Shown here: positions 46,673 through 57,728 of the stretch, in pieces | Numbering within the stretch: position 1 is the stretch's first letter | Layout: the number at the start of each line of letters is the position of its first letter | Assembly (NCBI GenBank): GCA_920105625.2 | Contig: OV050033.1 | Location: 16,512,001-16,576,000 of the forward strand | From: Clusia tigrina | Lineage: Eukaryota; Arthropoda; Insecta; Diptera; Clusiidae | Direction: 5' to 3' | Length of the DNA: 64,000 nt | Made by a program: the position numbers and the translations under genes | Notes under the pieces: generated by a model | Told to the model about the DNA's origin: nothing | What the model saw: the letters and a program-made list of their open reading frames with translations, nothing else | Database searches by the model: none

Positions 46673-49600
46673 AACTTAAAATTATTATTATCCTAAATAT
46701 AAGAATAGTTGAAGAAAAAGAGTCCCTTCTCAGATTTATTTATTAAAATTTGGTTTGATCACAGGATATACCTAAGATGCATATCAGATTTATTCAAAAT
46801 TTATGAACGAAATTCTGAAAAAACATCCTTTAAAATTTGTATACGGCATATTATGTGTATAATCTTTTGTTTTAATTTGGCTTGCTTGCCAGGACTGTTT
46901 AGTACTGCCTTCCACGAAACACCTCAGCTTAGGCAGCAATTGGTTTCATTTAACTTCAGTTACTTTATTGGTTTCCGCAGCGATACAGGAGGCCACATTC
47001 CATATTGTCCTGACCCAGTTGCTGTTCTGAGTTCATATTTAACTCAGCTTGCATATTGAACTCTTGTTATCCTTTTACATGTTTATGCCTGGACAGATAA
47101 TTCAAAGTACTCGTATATTTATGTGCATATAAGCAGAGCCGGGAAACGGATTTCATTGCAATTAAACAATTTTAAATGAAATTTAAAGTAAATATCTGTA
47201 CATGACAATGCCACCCGATCAGCTTTGGAGAGCGACGGGTATGCGTGCGTGTGCACGTGCGTGAGTGCGTGTGGGTGTCCCGGCGATAAATCCAGTTGCA
47301 ATGCCCTAAGTAAACAAAAAGCGTGATTTATGAAAAGCAAAAAAAAAATAATTAATTAACTTTTTCACAAAAATTTGTATGCACGCAGAAACGAAACATT
47401 CAAATGAAACAGAAATGAAAAATAATGCGGAAAAAATAAATTTCCGTATAATCAAATTGTAAATAATGTCAGGACTTACATTCATTAAAGTCCACTGATC
47501 ATAAACGCATTTGCATGCGTTTTATTTAATAGCTTTATTAACTGCGTTCTGTTTACTTTCACTCTGCACTTTTTTGCCTCCGTTACTTTGGCATAATTAT
47601 TAAAAAAGAATTCACAAAAAAAGAATATGGTTGAATATGGCAACAGTTTTAATTGGTAATTTTATGCCGTAACACGTTTAACGCATTTAAACAGTTGTCC
47701 ACGGGCTAGTAACGCATGTGTCTGTGGGCGAAGTGCAAGAATGTGTGTGAAGCCGGAAAACGAATGGAAACGCAATTATAAATTTCAATTTAACTGAAGT
47801 TTATTTTAATTGCAATTAAGGCTGTAAATAATTTCATTTCTATGTTGGCGCTGATCAAGCATGTGAAGACGTATGAGCCATGTTTGTGATGAACATGAAA
47901 TTAATATCTCGGCTGACACAGCAAGTGTTGACTTCATTTGCGGCTTCCTTTTGAGTTGCCTTTCATATTTAATTGCCAGAAAACAGGAGAGGTCAAGTCT
48001 CACAAGAATAGGGTTTACAACAATTGAAAGGGACGTCAGGATAGTGGTGAGAGTGTAAGGCCACTTTTCATGCCCCCTTTTTATATATTGTTTACTATAT
48101 AATGTTATATCCTTACTCTTTATGTGTCTGCCAGGTCAATGGAGCTCGTTTATTGGAGTAATAGTAGGCTTCGTACCTGTACTGACTTATTGGAACACTT
48201 GCATACAGACCTCATAACGATTTCTGTAGAAGCTGTGAAAATGAAGAGGCAGGGGAAAGTGTGGACTATCATATGCAAATGCCTAGCACTGGCAATTATA
48301 CTCTTCCACTATATGGGAAAGTTCTTCTTAAGTCACTTTTCAGAACTGGAGGAGACTTCAATGCGAAGTATGCTTCTATTCACCAGAGTCAGTAAATGGT
48401 AGGTAGTTGAAAAGGGATAGAACTCCATGTGGTAATACAATGGGCCTAAGGCCTAAGTGGTGTCTATATGGGAAGCCACTTTAACTAACTAACTAACTAT
48501 TTGTTTCAGATAAATTATAATCTCTTCAATGATAAATTATAATCTCTACAATAAGGATCTTTTAAGGACTCTCTTATATAAAATATTAAATTTAAAAATA
48601 ATATTGATTTAGATACTCCCTGGCGATATCTTGTATGTATCCCTACACTTATCACGCTGTCCTCGTACATATATTTCTATTTATATAAATATATTTCGCT
48701 TACCCTGGAGATTCCCAGAATTGATTCCCTTTAGCAAAGATTTAAAATAGCTTCATGCAAAGTCTTCCAACTGGCAACTACGTTGAAAGTTAAGCGAAAG
48801 CGGATCAACTTAAAAGCCCTTATCACATACTTCAGGCAATCGAACAAATGAGATAAAGGCAGAAGTTAGTTTCATGCCATTATTTTATCATTTCCTTCGA
48901 GTGCTAAAAGGAAGTTCTTCCCTAAAGGTGATTGGTTATTCCTCCCTCACCAATTTGTAGACAGTTGCCTTTAAGGCTGGTATTTTAGTCTTTTAGCACA
49001 AGCAATTTCTTGTGGAAATTTTCTCCTTTTATATAAATAACCGAATACAAAGGATCCTAAATGAATGCCATGCTGCTTGCCCTACTATCTCCTTCGATAA
49101 CTAAATAGCTGCTTATGAGTTGTCAGTTGTGTTATCTGCCCAACACAGTCACCAGCAATCAATTCACCGATTAAAACGGAGCACAACAAGTAGTTGCCCT
49201 CTCTGAACAATAAACTTATTGTAGGTACTCAAACGCACACACGCACATATTTGCTGTCTGCACTCAGGAGAATACTTGCTGGCATTTTGCTCGCCATGAA
49301 CACCAATCATCGCATTAAATCAGCGCATTTGCTTCGCTTAATTTCTTTCTGTGCACACATCACACATAAAATCCTTATCGACTACAATGTGCATTACTTC
49401 CGGTCAATACTGACGTATCCTATTAATTTTATAAGCAATTGATTTGAACATAAAAACTCGTACCGCATACGCGACCGTTAAAAACAGCCTCCCACCAGAG
49501 CGCTGCACGTACGGGTATCTATGCGGTAATATCGGCAGCAGGAGCAATAGTCCACAAAGCATCTGCGAAGACTGAACTCGCTACGGAGCAGCGGACGAGA

Positions 49601-49711
49601 CGCTCGCGCATTTAAAACACACTCATTACAGGTCCAAACAACTGAAACGGAAGCGGTTGTGCCAAAAATATATATCAATAAGTATCGAAATAGCAGCAGA
49701 CCGCAGTAACA

Positions 49712-49813
49712 ATGGCAGCGATGGCGGCGGCAGCAGGAGCGGGAAAAAGTATAAAAAATGAAAGTAAAAAATCAGCGGCAGCAGCAACAGCAGCAATAGC
49801 AGCAAAGCATTGA
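49712..49813 (+). CDS. Possible short Ala-rich ORF in a GCA/CAG-rich block
   Basis: The ATG is in a good fly context (AACAATGG) and opens 33 codons (MAAMAAAAGAGK, then Ala-rich) before TGA. The preceding 230 bp (49480-49700) are CpG-rich and resemble a 5' leader. The Ala run comes from a CAG/GCA microsatellite, so this may be no gene at all. Confidence 0.12.
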   Translation: MAAMAAAAGAGKSIKNESKKSAAAATAAIAAKH

Positions 49814-49954
49814 TGCCTCTTTGGTGAAATTGTTGCTGGCAACTTTTTTAATCTGCTGCTGACAGAAGCAATTACGCGCGCGCTCAACGTTAAATTCCAA
49901 AACATTTCACTGGTTTGTTGTACGCGTGCAGGGTTGAATGTTGTATATTGTATC

Positions 49955-49974
49955 TGTGTGTGTGTGTGTGTGTG
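49955..49974. repeat. (TG)10 microsatellite
   Basis: Uninterrupted TG, followed by TTTG/TATG variants to about 50025. Confidence 0.93.
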
Positions 49975-50084
49975 TCTGTTTGTTTGTATGTATGCGGGTG
50001 TGTTGGAGTATGTGTGTATGTGTCAGTTTTTTACAAGAATGCTACTATTGAGTTGGAATTTCGAGGCTAGTGTTGCCAAACATG

Positions 50085-51275
50085 ATTCCTTCACAGTGCT
50101 TTCATTCAAAGGAATCGTTACTTTTGAGACGTTACTCAGTAGATAACGATTCCTTGTAGAGGAGGTAAGTATTCGTTAAAGAGAAGGTAGAAAATGTTTC
50201 GTTATTGAGTAGGAAACATTTCGTCGCTGATTAGGAAACTTTTCGTAACGGAGTAGGTAACGATTCCTTAGTGAGAAGGAAACGTTTCGTTACCCAGAGG
50301 GAAAAGTTTCGTTACCCAGAGGGAAAAGTTTCGTTACCGGGATGGAAAAGTTTCACTATAGAGTAGGAAACGTTTCGTTGCTGAGTAGGAAACGTTTCGT
50401 TACTGAGTAGGTAACGATTCTCTACAGAGGAGGCAACGATTCGTTAAAGAGAAGGTAGAAAATGTTTCGTTGTTGAGTAGAAAACGTTTCGCCATTGAGT
50501 AGAAAAAGTTTCGTTACTGAAGACGAAACTTTTCTTTACCAAGTAGCTAACGATTCTCTACACAGGAGATTAAGATGCTCTACAGAGTAGGTAACGATTC
50601 GTTATAAAGAAGGTAACAATTTCTTACAGAGAAAGTAACACTTGGTTATAGAGAGGGAACATTTTCGTTACTGAGAAGGAAACGTTTCCTTCCGGAGTGG
50701 GTAACAATTCTCTACAGAGGAGAAGAAGATTGTCTGCAGAGTACGTAACGATTCGTTATAGAGAAGGTTACGATTTGTTATGGAGAAGGTAACGATTCAT
50801 TATAGAGAAGGTAACTTTTCGTTACTGAGTAGGAAACGCTTCGGCACTGAGAATGAAACGTTGCGTTACTGAGAAGGAAACGTTGCGTTACTGAGTTGGA
50901 AACGTTTCGTTACAGAGCCGCAAACGTTTCGTTATTGAGTAGGAAATATTTCGTTACTGAGCAGGAAACGCTTCCTTAGTGGGTAGGTAAAAATTCTCAA
51001 CAGAGGAGAGAAAGATTCTCTACACAGTAGTTAACGATTCGTTATAGAAAAGGTAACGATTCATTTTAGAGAAGGAACCGTTGCGTTACTGAGTAGGAAA
51101 CAATTCGTTACTGAGTAGTAAACGTTTTATTATCTCTACATATGAGATAAAAATTCTCTTCACAGTAGGTAACGATTCGTTAAAGAGAAGGTAATGATTT
51201 GTTATAGAGAAGGTAACGATTCATTATAGAGAAGGTAACGTTTCGTTACTGAGTAGACAACATTTCGTTATCCTG
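50085..51275. repeat. 22-bp minisatellite with GAAACGTTTC palindromic core
   Basis: About 54 units in 1.2 kb. One subtype carries GGAAACGTTTCGTTACTGAG, centred on the perfect 10-bp palindrome GAAACGTTTC. A second carries GGTAACGATTCGTTATAGAG, and a third carries GATTCTCTACAGAGGAG. The subtypes alternate in runs. There are no unique spacers between units, so it is not CRISPR-like. Confidence 0.93.
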
Positions 51276-53569
51276 TTTGTCATGAAAGCAATAGCTTATT
51301 TCTCCTTTAGATATTTCAATTGCTATTGATGCATGATTACGTTTAGATTAAGAAACACTTTTGAGTCCATAAATTCTATTAATAGACCCACGATTACTGG
51401 GTGCACACCGTCTTTATTCGACACTAAATACACATCATTGCAAAGGAATCGCTTGGCAGTGAGTGGCTGGTTATATGGACGCTATGCTGCTGTGTGTTAT
51501 GCTGGCGTCGACTACGTTTGCTCCAACATCAGCGTCAGCACCAGTGCCAGGAGCCGTGCCACAGCCGGAGCCAAATACCAACTGAACTGCTGCCCATGTG
51601 TGGCTGTGAGAAAGTTGTAAAACGTCAAAACTGCGCATGAAATTGAGCTGCCGAAATAAATTTGACCACATTGTGTGAAAACTCAACTGAACTGAAGCGA
51701 ATGGAAGGCAGCGCTGAAAATGCGGGCACAACAATCGCTGTTGCGAGCAATGTTGAAGTGTGGCATACCGTACCACGTGTCCGCGTTGTCCATGCGCTTG
51801 TTCCTTCCTTCTTTCCGTCCTGCGGTGGAGTGAGAGTTGTGAGTTCAAATTGTGCGGCGCATTGTTGTAAAATTGGTATTTAATTTTCTACTCAAGTCCA
51901 AAACAGAAAATTACGTTCGACATTTGCGCTCCTCATTTCATCGTTTAAGGTCCTTTTGTGTTACGAGTGTTTCACTTTTTCTATTTTTATTTTCGTGGTT
52001 GCTGGCGTGTTGAAATTTTCCTACTTGTTACAACCACATTGAATTTATGATTGTTGCTATTGCGGTTAATATGTGAGCATCTTTCTCTGTATGCGTGCTG
52101 CGAAATTGACTTTCGTTTCGTTACGTTGTGTCAGTACGTGTTCGTTGCTCCTTGATTTTATAATTGTTCCTTTTCGCACAATGAACCATTTTTGACATGT
52201 GTCAAGGGAACTAGTCCCTTTGTTGTTTGTTGCCTGTTCAAAATTGTTGCTTGCATTGCAATGAGGGCTGCATTGTCAAGGGAAAATATTATTAAAGTCA
52301 TCACAAGGAAGCTGTGCTGAGTTAAAGATAGCATCGTGTGACAGGAAGCGTTGTGGTAATAAGAAAAGTTACTCATACGACATGTACGCTCACCCAAACA
52401 CACACTCACACCCACCCACCCTCAGAAGTTTGAATAATAATTACATTTTGAGGAAAAGTTTTTTATGGTGCACCTCCAAGCATTCACTTTGTTTGTGGCT
52501 TACAAAAGGAATGCCAAGCTGCCGAATGCCAGAGGAGTGTTGCTGACGACTGAATACCTTCAAATGAATTTTATTGTCATCCTCGCATGGTGGGAATGCA
52601 CATTAAGCATGTTTTTGAACACGGCTCCTAAGAGGATTTTGTACAGCGAGATTGTATCCAGGATTCTACTAAATGCTGAAGTTCACATTACCAAGTACAA
52701 TACATTGTTTTGGTTTACCGTGTTTATTTTTAAAATACCATGGAAAATATGCGGATGTAAGACATTCAAAAGTATGCAAACAAATATTTATAAATAAAAT
52801 TGCCACAAGGGCTTAGGAGCCAGAGATGAGGGTCTTTGAACTTTGAATATGCCTCAAGAAATTACCATTTGTCTTCTCAAGGATGCTTTTTGAACATTAA
52901 AGTCCCTGCTCTGTAGGATTTCCAGGGTGAATTTTTGTTTAAAGCAAGAATTTAGAGGAGTGTCTTGAGAAAAATATTCTAGAGTACCAATTGAGAAAAC
53001 ATAACAAATGTTCAGTACTCTGTTAAATTAGGTAAGGATATACATAAGATCGCCCAATCGTCCTGTTTATTGTTTAGCGAAGTAGCTGTTGAACTGTTCT
53101 ATAAATTTCAAAGTGTTCAAAGTGTCACTGGTGAATTGTGTCAGAATATAGTTTGTTAACTTGTTGTTTTCTCTTCTAAGTCAACAGGAGGGGAGTCCTT
53201 TATAAAAACCAAAGCATATCAGTTTTATTGTTAAGTTTCAACTCAAGCTTAGAAAATAATATAAAAACCATGCAGAAATAAACTATATTTCACATGAGGA
53301 GGATGGTCGATGAGCATTTATTTGCTCATACTTGATTCTACACAATATTCCTAGTACTCAAGGATATTGATATACAGGAATATAATAATAAGGATTTATT
53401 TGTCATACTTCCCATACTCATGTTTGGCAAGATTTAATATTTAAGTTAATGAAACTATCACCTCTCAATGAGAGATCAAGAGCTAATATTGTGATTCATA
53501 GGAAAAGTGCACGAGCAAGACAGAACAGTTAGATCGAAGGTCGAAATGGTGACTCATATTCAGGGCGAT
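51276..53569. other. Non-coding stretch, no clear gene
   Basis: Holds the possible small peptide ORF near 51.5 kb. A plus-strand ATG frame of 110 codons (52465-52797) has no recognisable domain and ends in AT-rich sequence. Confidence 0.55.
51475..51585 (+). CDS. Possible small secreted peptide or first coding exon (36 codons)
   Basis: The ATG frame reads a short hydrophobic stretch (MDAMLLCVMLASTTFA) followed by a Pro/Ala/Ser-rich tail ending in TGA, like a signal peptide plus a short mature part. There is no homology I can name. Other frames are open here too, so coding is only a possibility. The block has the CpG and CA character of the window's more ordinary fly non-coding sequence. Confidence 0.15.
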   Translation: MDAMLLCVMLASTTFAPTSASAPVPGAVPQPEPNTN

Positions 53570-54360
53570 GTGAGAAAGATGGAGACACAGCGATATGGAT
53601 AGATGGAGACATAGCCAGATAGCGAGGAGGAGAGGATATATGGAGAGATGGCGACATGGAGAGATAGTAAGATGGATATGTGGTTAGATGGAAAGATGGT
53701 TAGATGGCGAGATGGAGAGACAGCGAGATGGATAGATGGAGAGATGGCAAGATGGCGAGATGGAGAGACAGCGATATGGATAGATGGAGAGATGGTAAGA
53801 TGGCGAGATGGAGAGACAGCGAGATGGATAGATGGAGATTTAGCGAGATGGATAGATGGAGAGATGGCGAGATGGAGAAACAGCGAGATGGATAGATGGA
53901 GACATAGCGATATGGATAGATGGAGAGATGGCGAGATGGAGAAACAGCGAGATGGATAGATGGAGAATAGTTGAGATGGCGAGATGGAGACACAGCGAGA
54001 TGGATAGATGGAGACATAGCGATATGGATAGATGGAGACATAGCGATATGGATAGATGGAGAGATGGCGAGATGGAGAAACAGCGAGATGGATAGATGGA
54101 GAATAGTTGAGATGGCGAGATGGAGAAACAACGAGATGGATAGATGGAGAGATGGTAAGATGGGGAAATGGACAGCGATATGGATACATGGAGATATAGC
54201 GAGATGGGTAGATTGAGAGGTGGCGAGATGCACATACAGCGAGATGGATAGATGAAGACATAGCGATATGGATAGATGGAGATATAGCGATAAGGATAGA
54301 TGGAGAATGGTGAGATGGAGAGATGGAGACATAGCGAGATGTACAGATGAAGAGTTGGAG
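53570..54360. repeat. GATGGATA/GATGGAGA minisatellite with 24- and 40-bp units
   Basis: Built from AGATGG-type hexamers arranged as 40-bp (GATGGATAGATGGAGAGATG onward to ACAGCGA) and 24-bp units. One strand is almost pure purine plus T. Reading frames stay open on both strands (up to about 278 codons, Ser/His/Leu-rich on the minus strand). These follow from composition, not from a gene. Confidence 0.93.
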
Positions 54361-54490
54361 TGATAAGAGGCAGAGGGGCAGTAAGGAAAGACAGAGAGAA
54401 AGAGAGACAGAGGTAGAGGAAAAGAGAGAGAAAAGCAGTTGGAGGGAGAGAGTTGATAGGTAGGGACAGAGAGAGAGAGAGACAGATAAT
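54360..54490. repeat. GA-rich low-complexity tract
   Basis: AGAGAGA and GGCAGAGG runs directly after the GATG array, ending in (GA)n at about 54467-54482. This type of sequence binds GAGA factor in flies, but here it is most likely a decayed edge of the array. Confidence 0.75.
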
Positions 54491-56999
54491 GGCCTATCTT
54501 TTCTGCTAGTTCAATAACTGTGACATTTGAGTTCAATCTTCCATTGGTGACTCAATATTGCGTCGAGTACTCTAGAGTACTCTGTAGCTAATCTGCTCCA
54601 CCATACTGACTAGATCTGCATTCAACTGCTGGTTTGGGCTCTGGAACTCCTCGGCCCATCTCTAGCAAAGACCGTCCTTGCACTTTAAACGAAATAAACA
54701 TGTAACTGAGAATAAATTTAGTTAGGACAATGAAACCCCCTCCGATACTTTTTGTGAATGAGCCCCTGGTATATCCTGTATGATGTTGGTCTATGAAAAG
54801 TGTGTGCTTCCAGTGATTTAAATTGTTTTATTGCAGTCTCTCGCTTTGCGTATGTCGTCTCAAGGAGCAGAGCTATGACAACCAGCAATAGAAAATATCT
54901 TCTAAAATTGCTTTCTAAGTACGAGAATCCGAAGTTTTTTTTATGATTTCAACACTTACATACTTTTAGGCTCAGATGCACTTGAGTAATTTAGTTATAC
55001 ACGAAAACACTGAATAAATACCCACAACAAACACGTACATGGAAATTACCCCAGAGTCTGTTGTTGGACAGCTGTTTTCTCATTTAATGCAAACTCATGC
55101 GAGTACTCTCAAATGCACACAGTCGAGGCAGACGGAGGTGGAGTTGCTACAATTGCGGTATGCATCATGCTGCCACATTCCCGTGCAGTGCATATATCAC
55201 TTAAAGGATGTGTGCTTCCTTACGGTTTGCGTTGCTCTGGCGCATATCTTATCGCATTTCCGTCATTTTTCTGTCTGCGTTGGCGGGTTGCTGTGGCTGT
55301 GTGCAAGTGTGTGAAAAACCGGGATTATCTGTGTTAGCGTGGGTGTATGTGCTTGTGTGCTTTTGCGTGTGTGTGTGTGTGTGTGTTATTGAGAACATAA
55401 ATTAAACAAAGCGCCTTGCATTAATAATAAATAACCTCGTGAAACAGTCATTAATTATGATGGAGGGCACAATCCCATTTCAGGTGACAGACAGGATGCC
55501 AAGAGTTCTCGCTGTCGTTTGTTTTCTTTCGAGGATCCACATTAATTACGCTGCTTTTGTGTTTGTAATTTCCATTTTCCTTTTCACTTTCGATTGGCAG
55601 CAACACTTTTTCCACTCCTCGATTCCGCTCCACGATTGTGTGCTGAACATTAATACCAATCATTAAGATTTCCAGCAAATATAAAACGTGGCCCCACCAT
55701 CACAGCGCCATTAATTTGCACTATTCACAACTGCTGCTGCTGCTGCTGCCATTGAATTGGATTCTCATTTGAATGCATTCATTATGCTCGACTGTGTTTT
55801 ATTAATATTAAATCAATATCTGCGCTTTATATTATTATATATCGACTGCGATGGTGCCTGTGCCAACGGGCGTTGCTGTTAGAACCTGCAGCTGGCGTTG
55901 GTCCACTGTGCCGCTCCGCTGCCCTGCAGAAAGCATTCCTTTCACTTCCCTTGCTCTATACAAATTCAATGCATACAATCAAGTTTGCTTTGTGCGGCAA
56001 ATTTCAATTCATTGATTTCGATTTCGTTTATGTCAAGCGTTGGATCCTTAAATGGTGTGGCGTATGCGCTGCCATTCATCAGACGCCACCTCTACTTGCT
56101 GGTCCTTGTCCTAGTCCTCCTGCCCCACACCAACGTCCTGCTCTCGATTTTATTCAAGTTCATTTATGATTTGCCACGCGGCACCTGCCGCCCATTCAAA
56201 CACACAAATCGCTGCGCAGATCAGCTCAGCTCGGCTCCGGTTCTGCCCAGCCCTGCCCTGCAGGCACGCTTGATGGCTCATGAAGTGGTGGGGCAGGCTG
56301 CGGCATCGCTCCCATTGACATTGACAATTGTTTTAAGGCATTTTAATCCGCAATAAAGCGGAAATAAAATTTCATTTGTTATATTTTGGCTCACCGGAAA
56401 TGAACTTAGCAACGCGCAATTGTAGCCGAGCCGGGGAAATGAGAAATTTCTCTGCTGGTTATGATAGAACTGGAATTCGAATTACATTGTCGTAGATTAT
56501 TCCTTATCAGCGTCATGATAAATGATGACTTCTCGTGTTTAAAATAGCATAAATATTTCATGACTTGAGGTAGTTTAATAAGCCATCTGCTTGAATTCTG
56601 CCAAATGGAAGCTCAAGCAATGAACTCATTCCGCACTTACGCACTGATTCTTTACAAATCTCAGCCTTGTTGGGTGAAAGTGAGCCGCCAAGGTCAGTGC
56701 TCGTATGTTCAACTGTAATACACGTAAATTGAACCTCCTCGCACTGCTTTTATTAGCTTCAACACAGTACTTACAAGCACTAAAAGTAAACTGCTTTATG
56801 CCAACTTATTGCCTGCATATCCTTTTCATTTCGGTTTGAGCCACAATCTGTTTGTAAATTTCAAAAGCCCTTTGGTAGTTGGATTTCGAATTTGTGCGTC
56901 TACCCATGGGCATGCTCATTAAAATCAAATGCACGGACTTGCATGCGTACACACTGTTCGCGTCAACAGAACATGGTCGACGTTTATATAAAAAATAAA
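54491..56999. other. Non-coding stretch, no gene seen
   Basis: CpG- and CA/TG-rich from 55040 to 56400, with (CTG)6 at 55731-55750. Overlapping open frames at 55873-56356 are Leu/Pro/His-rich and unrecognised. Confidence 0.6.
55367..55386. repeat. (GT)10 microsatellite
   Basis: Uninterrupted GT run following a GTGTGC-rich stretch. Confidence 0.93.
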
Positions 57000-57728
57000 C
57001 GCACTAATACGCCCCCGTGATCAGAGACCCGGGGCAGTGCCGCACAGTGCTTGGTATCATAGCTAGAAACCCAACAAATTGTGATAACTCTTTGAAGATA
57101 CAGCATGAAACGGCAGGAAAAAGCACACTCAGGTACAAATAATGGCCAATTGTGATACCACGGATGTGGCGCTGCACACGTACTGACCATGTAAGGCAAG
57201 TAAAGTTACTTCTTAGACGGTGAGCACCTAGGCAGCACCTGAGGCAGCACGACTTCTCCAATTACAAAGTGTGGAACCAACCTGACAGTTTGATCAATAC
57301 ATCCCCAATCTTACAGGTTGTGAGCTCTGTCAGGCTGAATAAGAAAGGAGCCCCGAAGATGTGAAATCTTCGTCTGGCTAAGGATGGACACTGACATATA
57401 AGGTGTAGCACTGTTACTTCTTCGTCCTCAGCACCACAACCACGGCAGTCGCATGCTTCCCCATCATACAATGCCCCGACAGCACCGAAATCGGAGTGCT
57501 GATGGACTCGCATCTGGGTTGAAGTAGGTGAAGCGCACGCTTCTTGCTGACGCTAGGCCAGGTTAGCCTTGAAATACAGCAAGAATATTTCTCCGCCCAC
57601 AGTTTGTGGGCCTCATGGAAATACCTGCCTTTGATCGCCAGCCTGGCTGTGGCGAGAGGGATGCCTAAGTCCAGAGCAGGGTCTACTTCGGGAAGCAGTG
57701 TGCCTGCTTTAGCAAGTTCAAGGCGGGT
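57000..57728 (-). pseudogene. LINE ORF2 C-terminus with RNase H end, zinc knuckle and 3' UTR
   Basis: On the minus strand the frame is open from about 57728 to 57450: ELAKAGTLLPEVDPALDLGI (end of the RNase H domain), AIKGRYFHEAHKLW, RLTWPSVSKKRA and the conserved LSGHCMMGK. After a frameshift near 57450 it continues CDCRGCGAEDEE, LHLICQCPSLARRR, KIGDVLIKLSGWF and a stop at 57264-57262. The Cys-x2-Cys...His-x3-Cys knuckle is intact. The remaining roughly 255 nt (57261-57005) are 3' UTR and match the copy at 4.8 kb. With one frameshift in about 155 codons, this is one of the better-preserved relics here. It is 5'-truncated within RNase H. Confidence 0.9.

Larger units (their letters stand above)
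46673..50084. other. Non-coding stretch, no clear gene
   Basis: Contains (AACT)4 at 48482-48498 and a 22-bp direct duplication GATAAATTATAATCTCTWCA at 48511-48553, then the CAG-rich block at 49.5-49.8 kb and the TG run. Confidence 0.6.

Noticed and set aside
50085..51275. CRISPR-like regular palindromic array
   Set aside because: Units abut with no unique spacers, and the genome is that of an animal.
52465..52797. 110-codon ATG ORF
   Set aside because: No recognisable motif, no signals around it, and the composition is the same as its surroundings.
53560..54536. Long Ser/His/Leu-rich open frames on both strands
   Set aside because: They follow the GATG/GATA repeat period exactly and exist in several frames at once.
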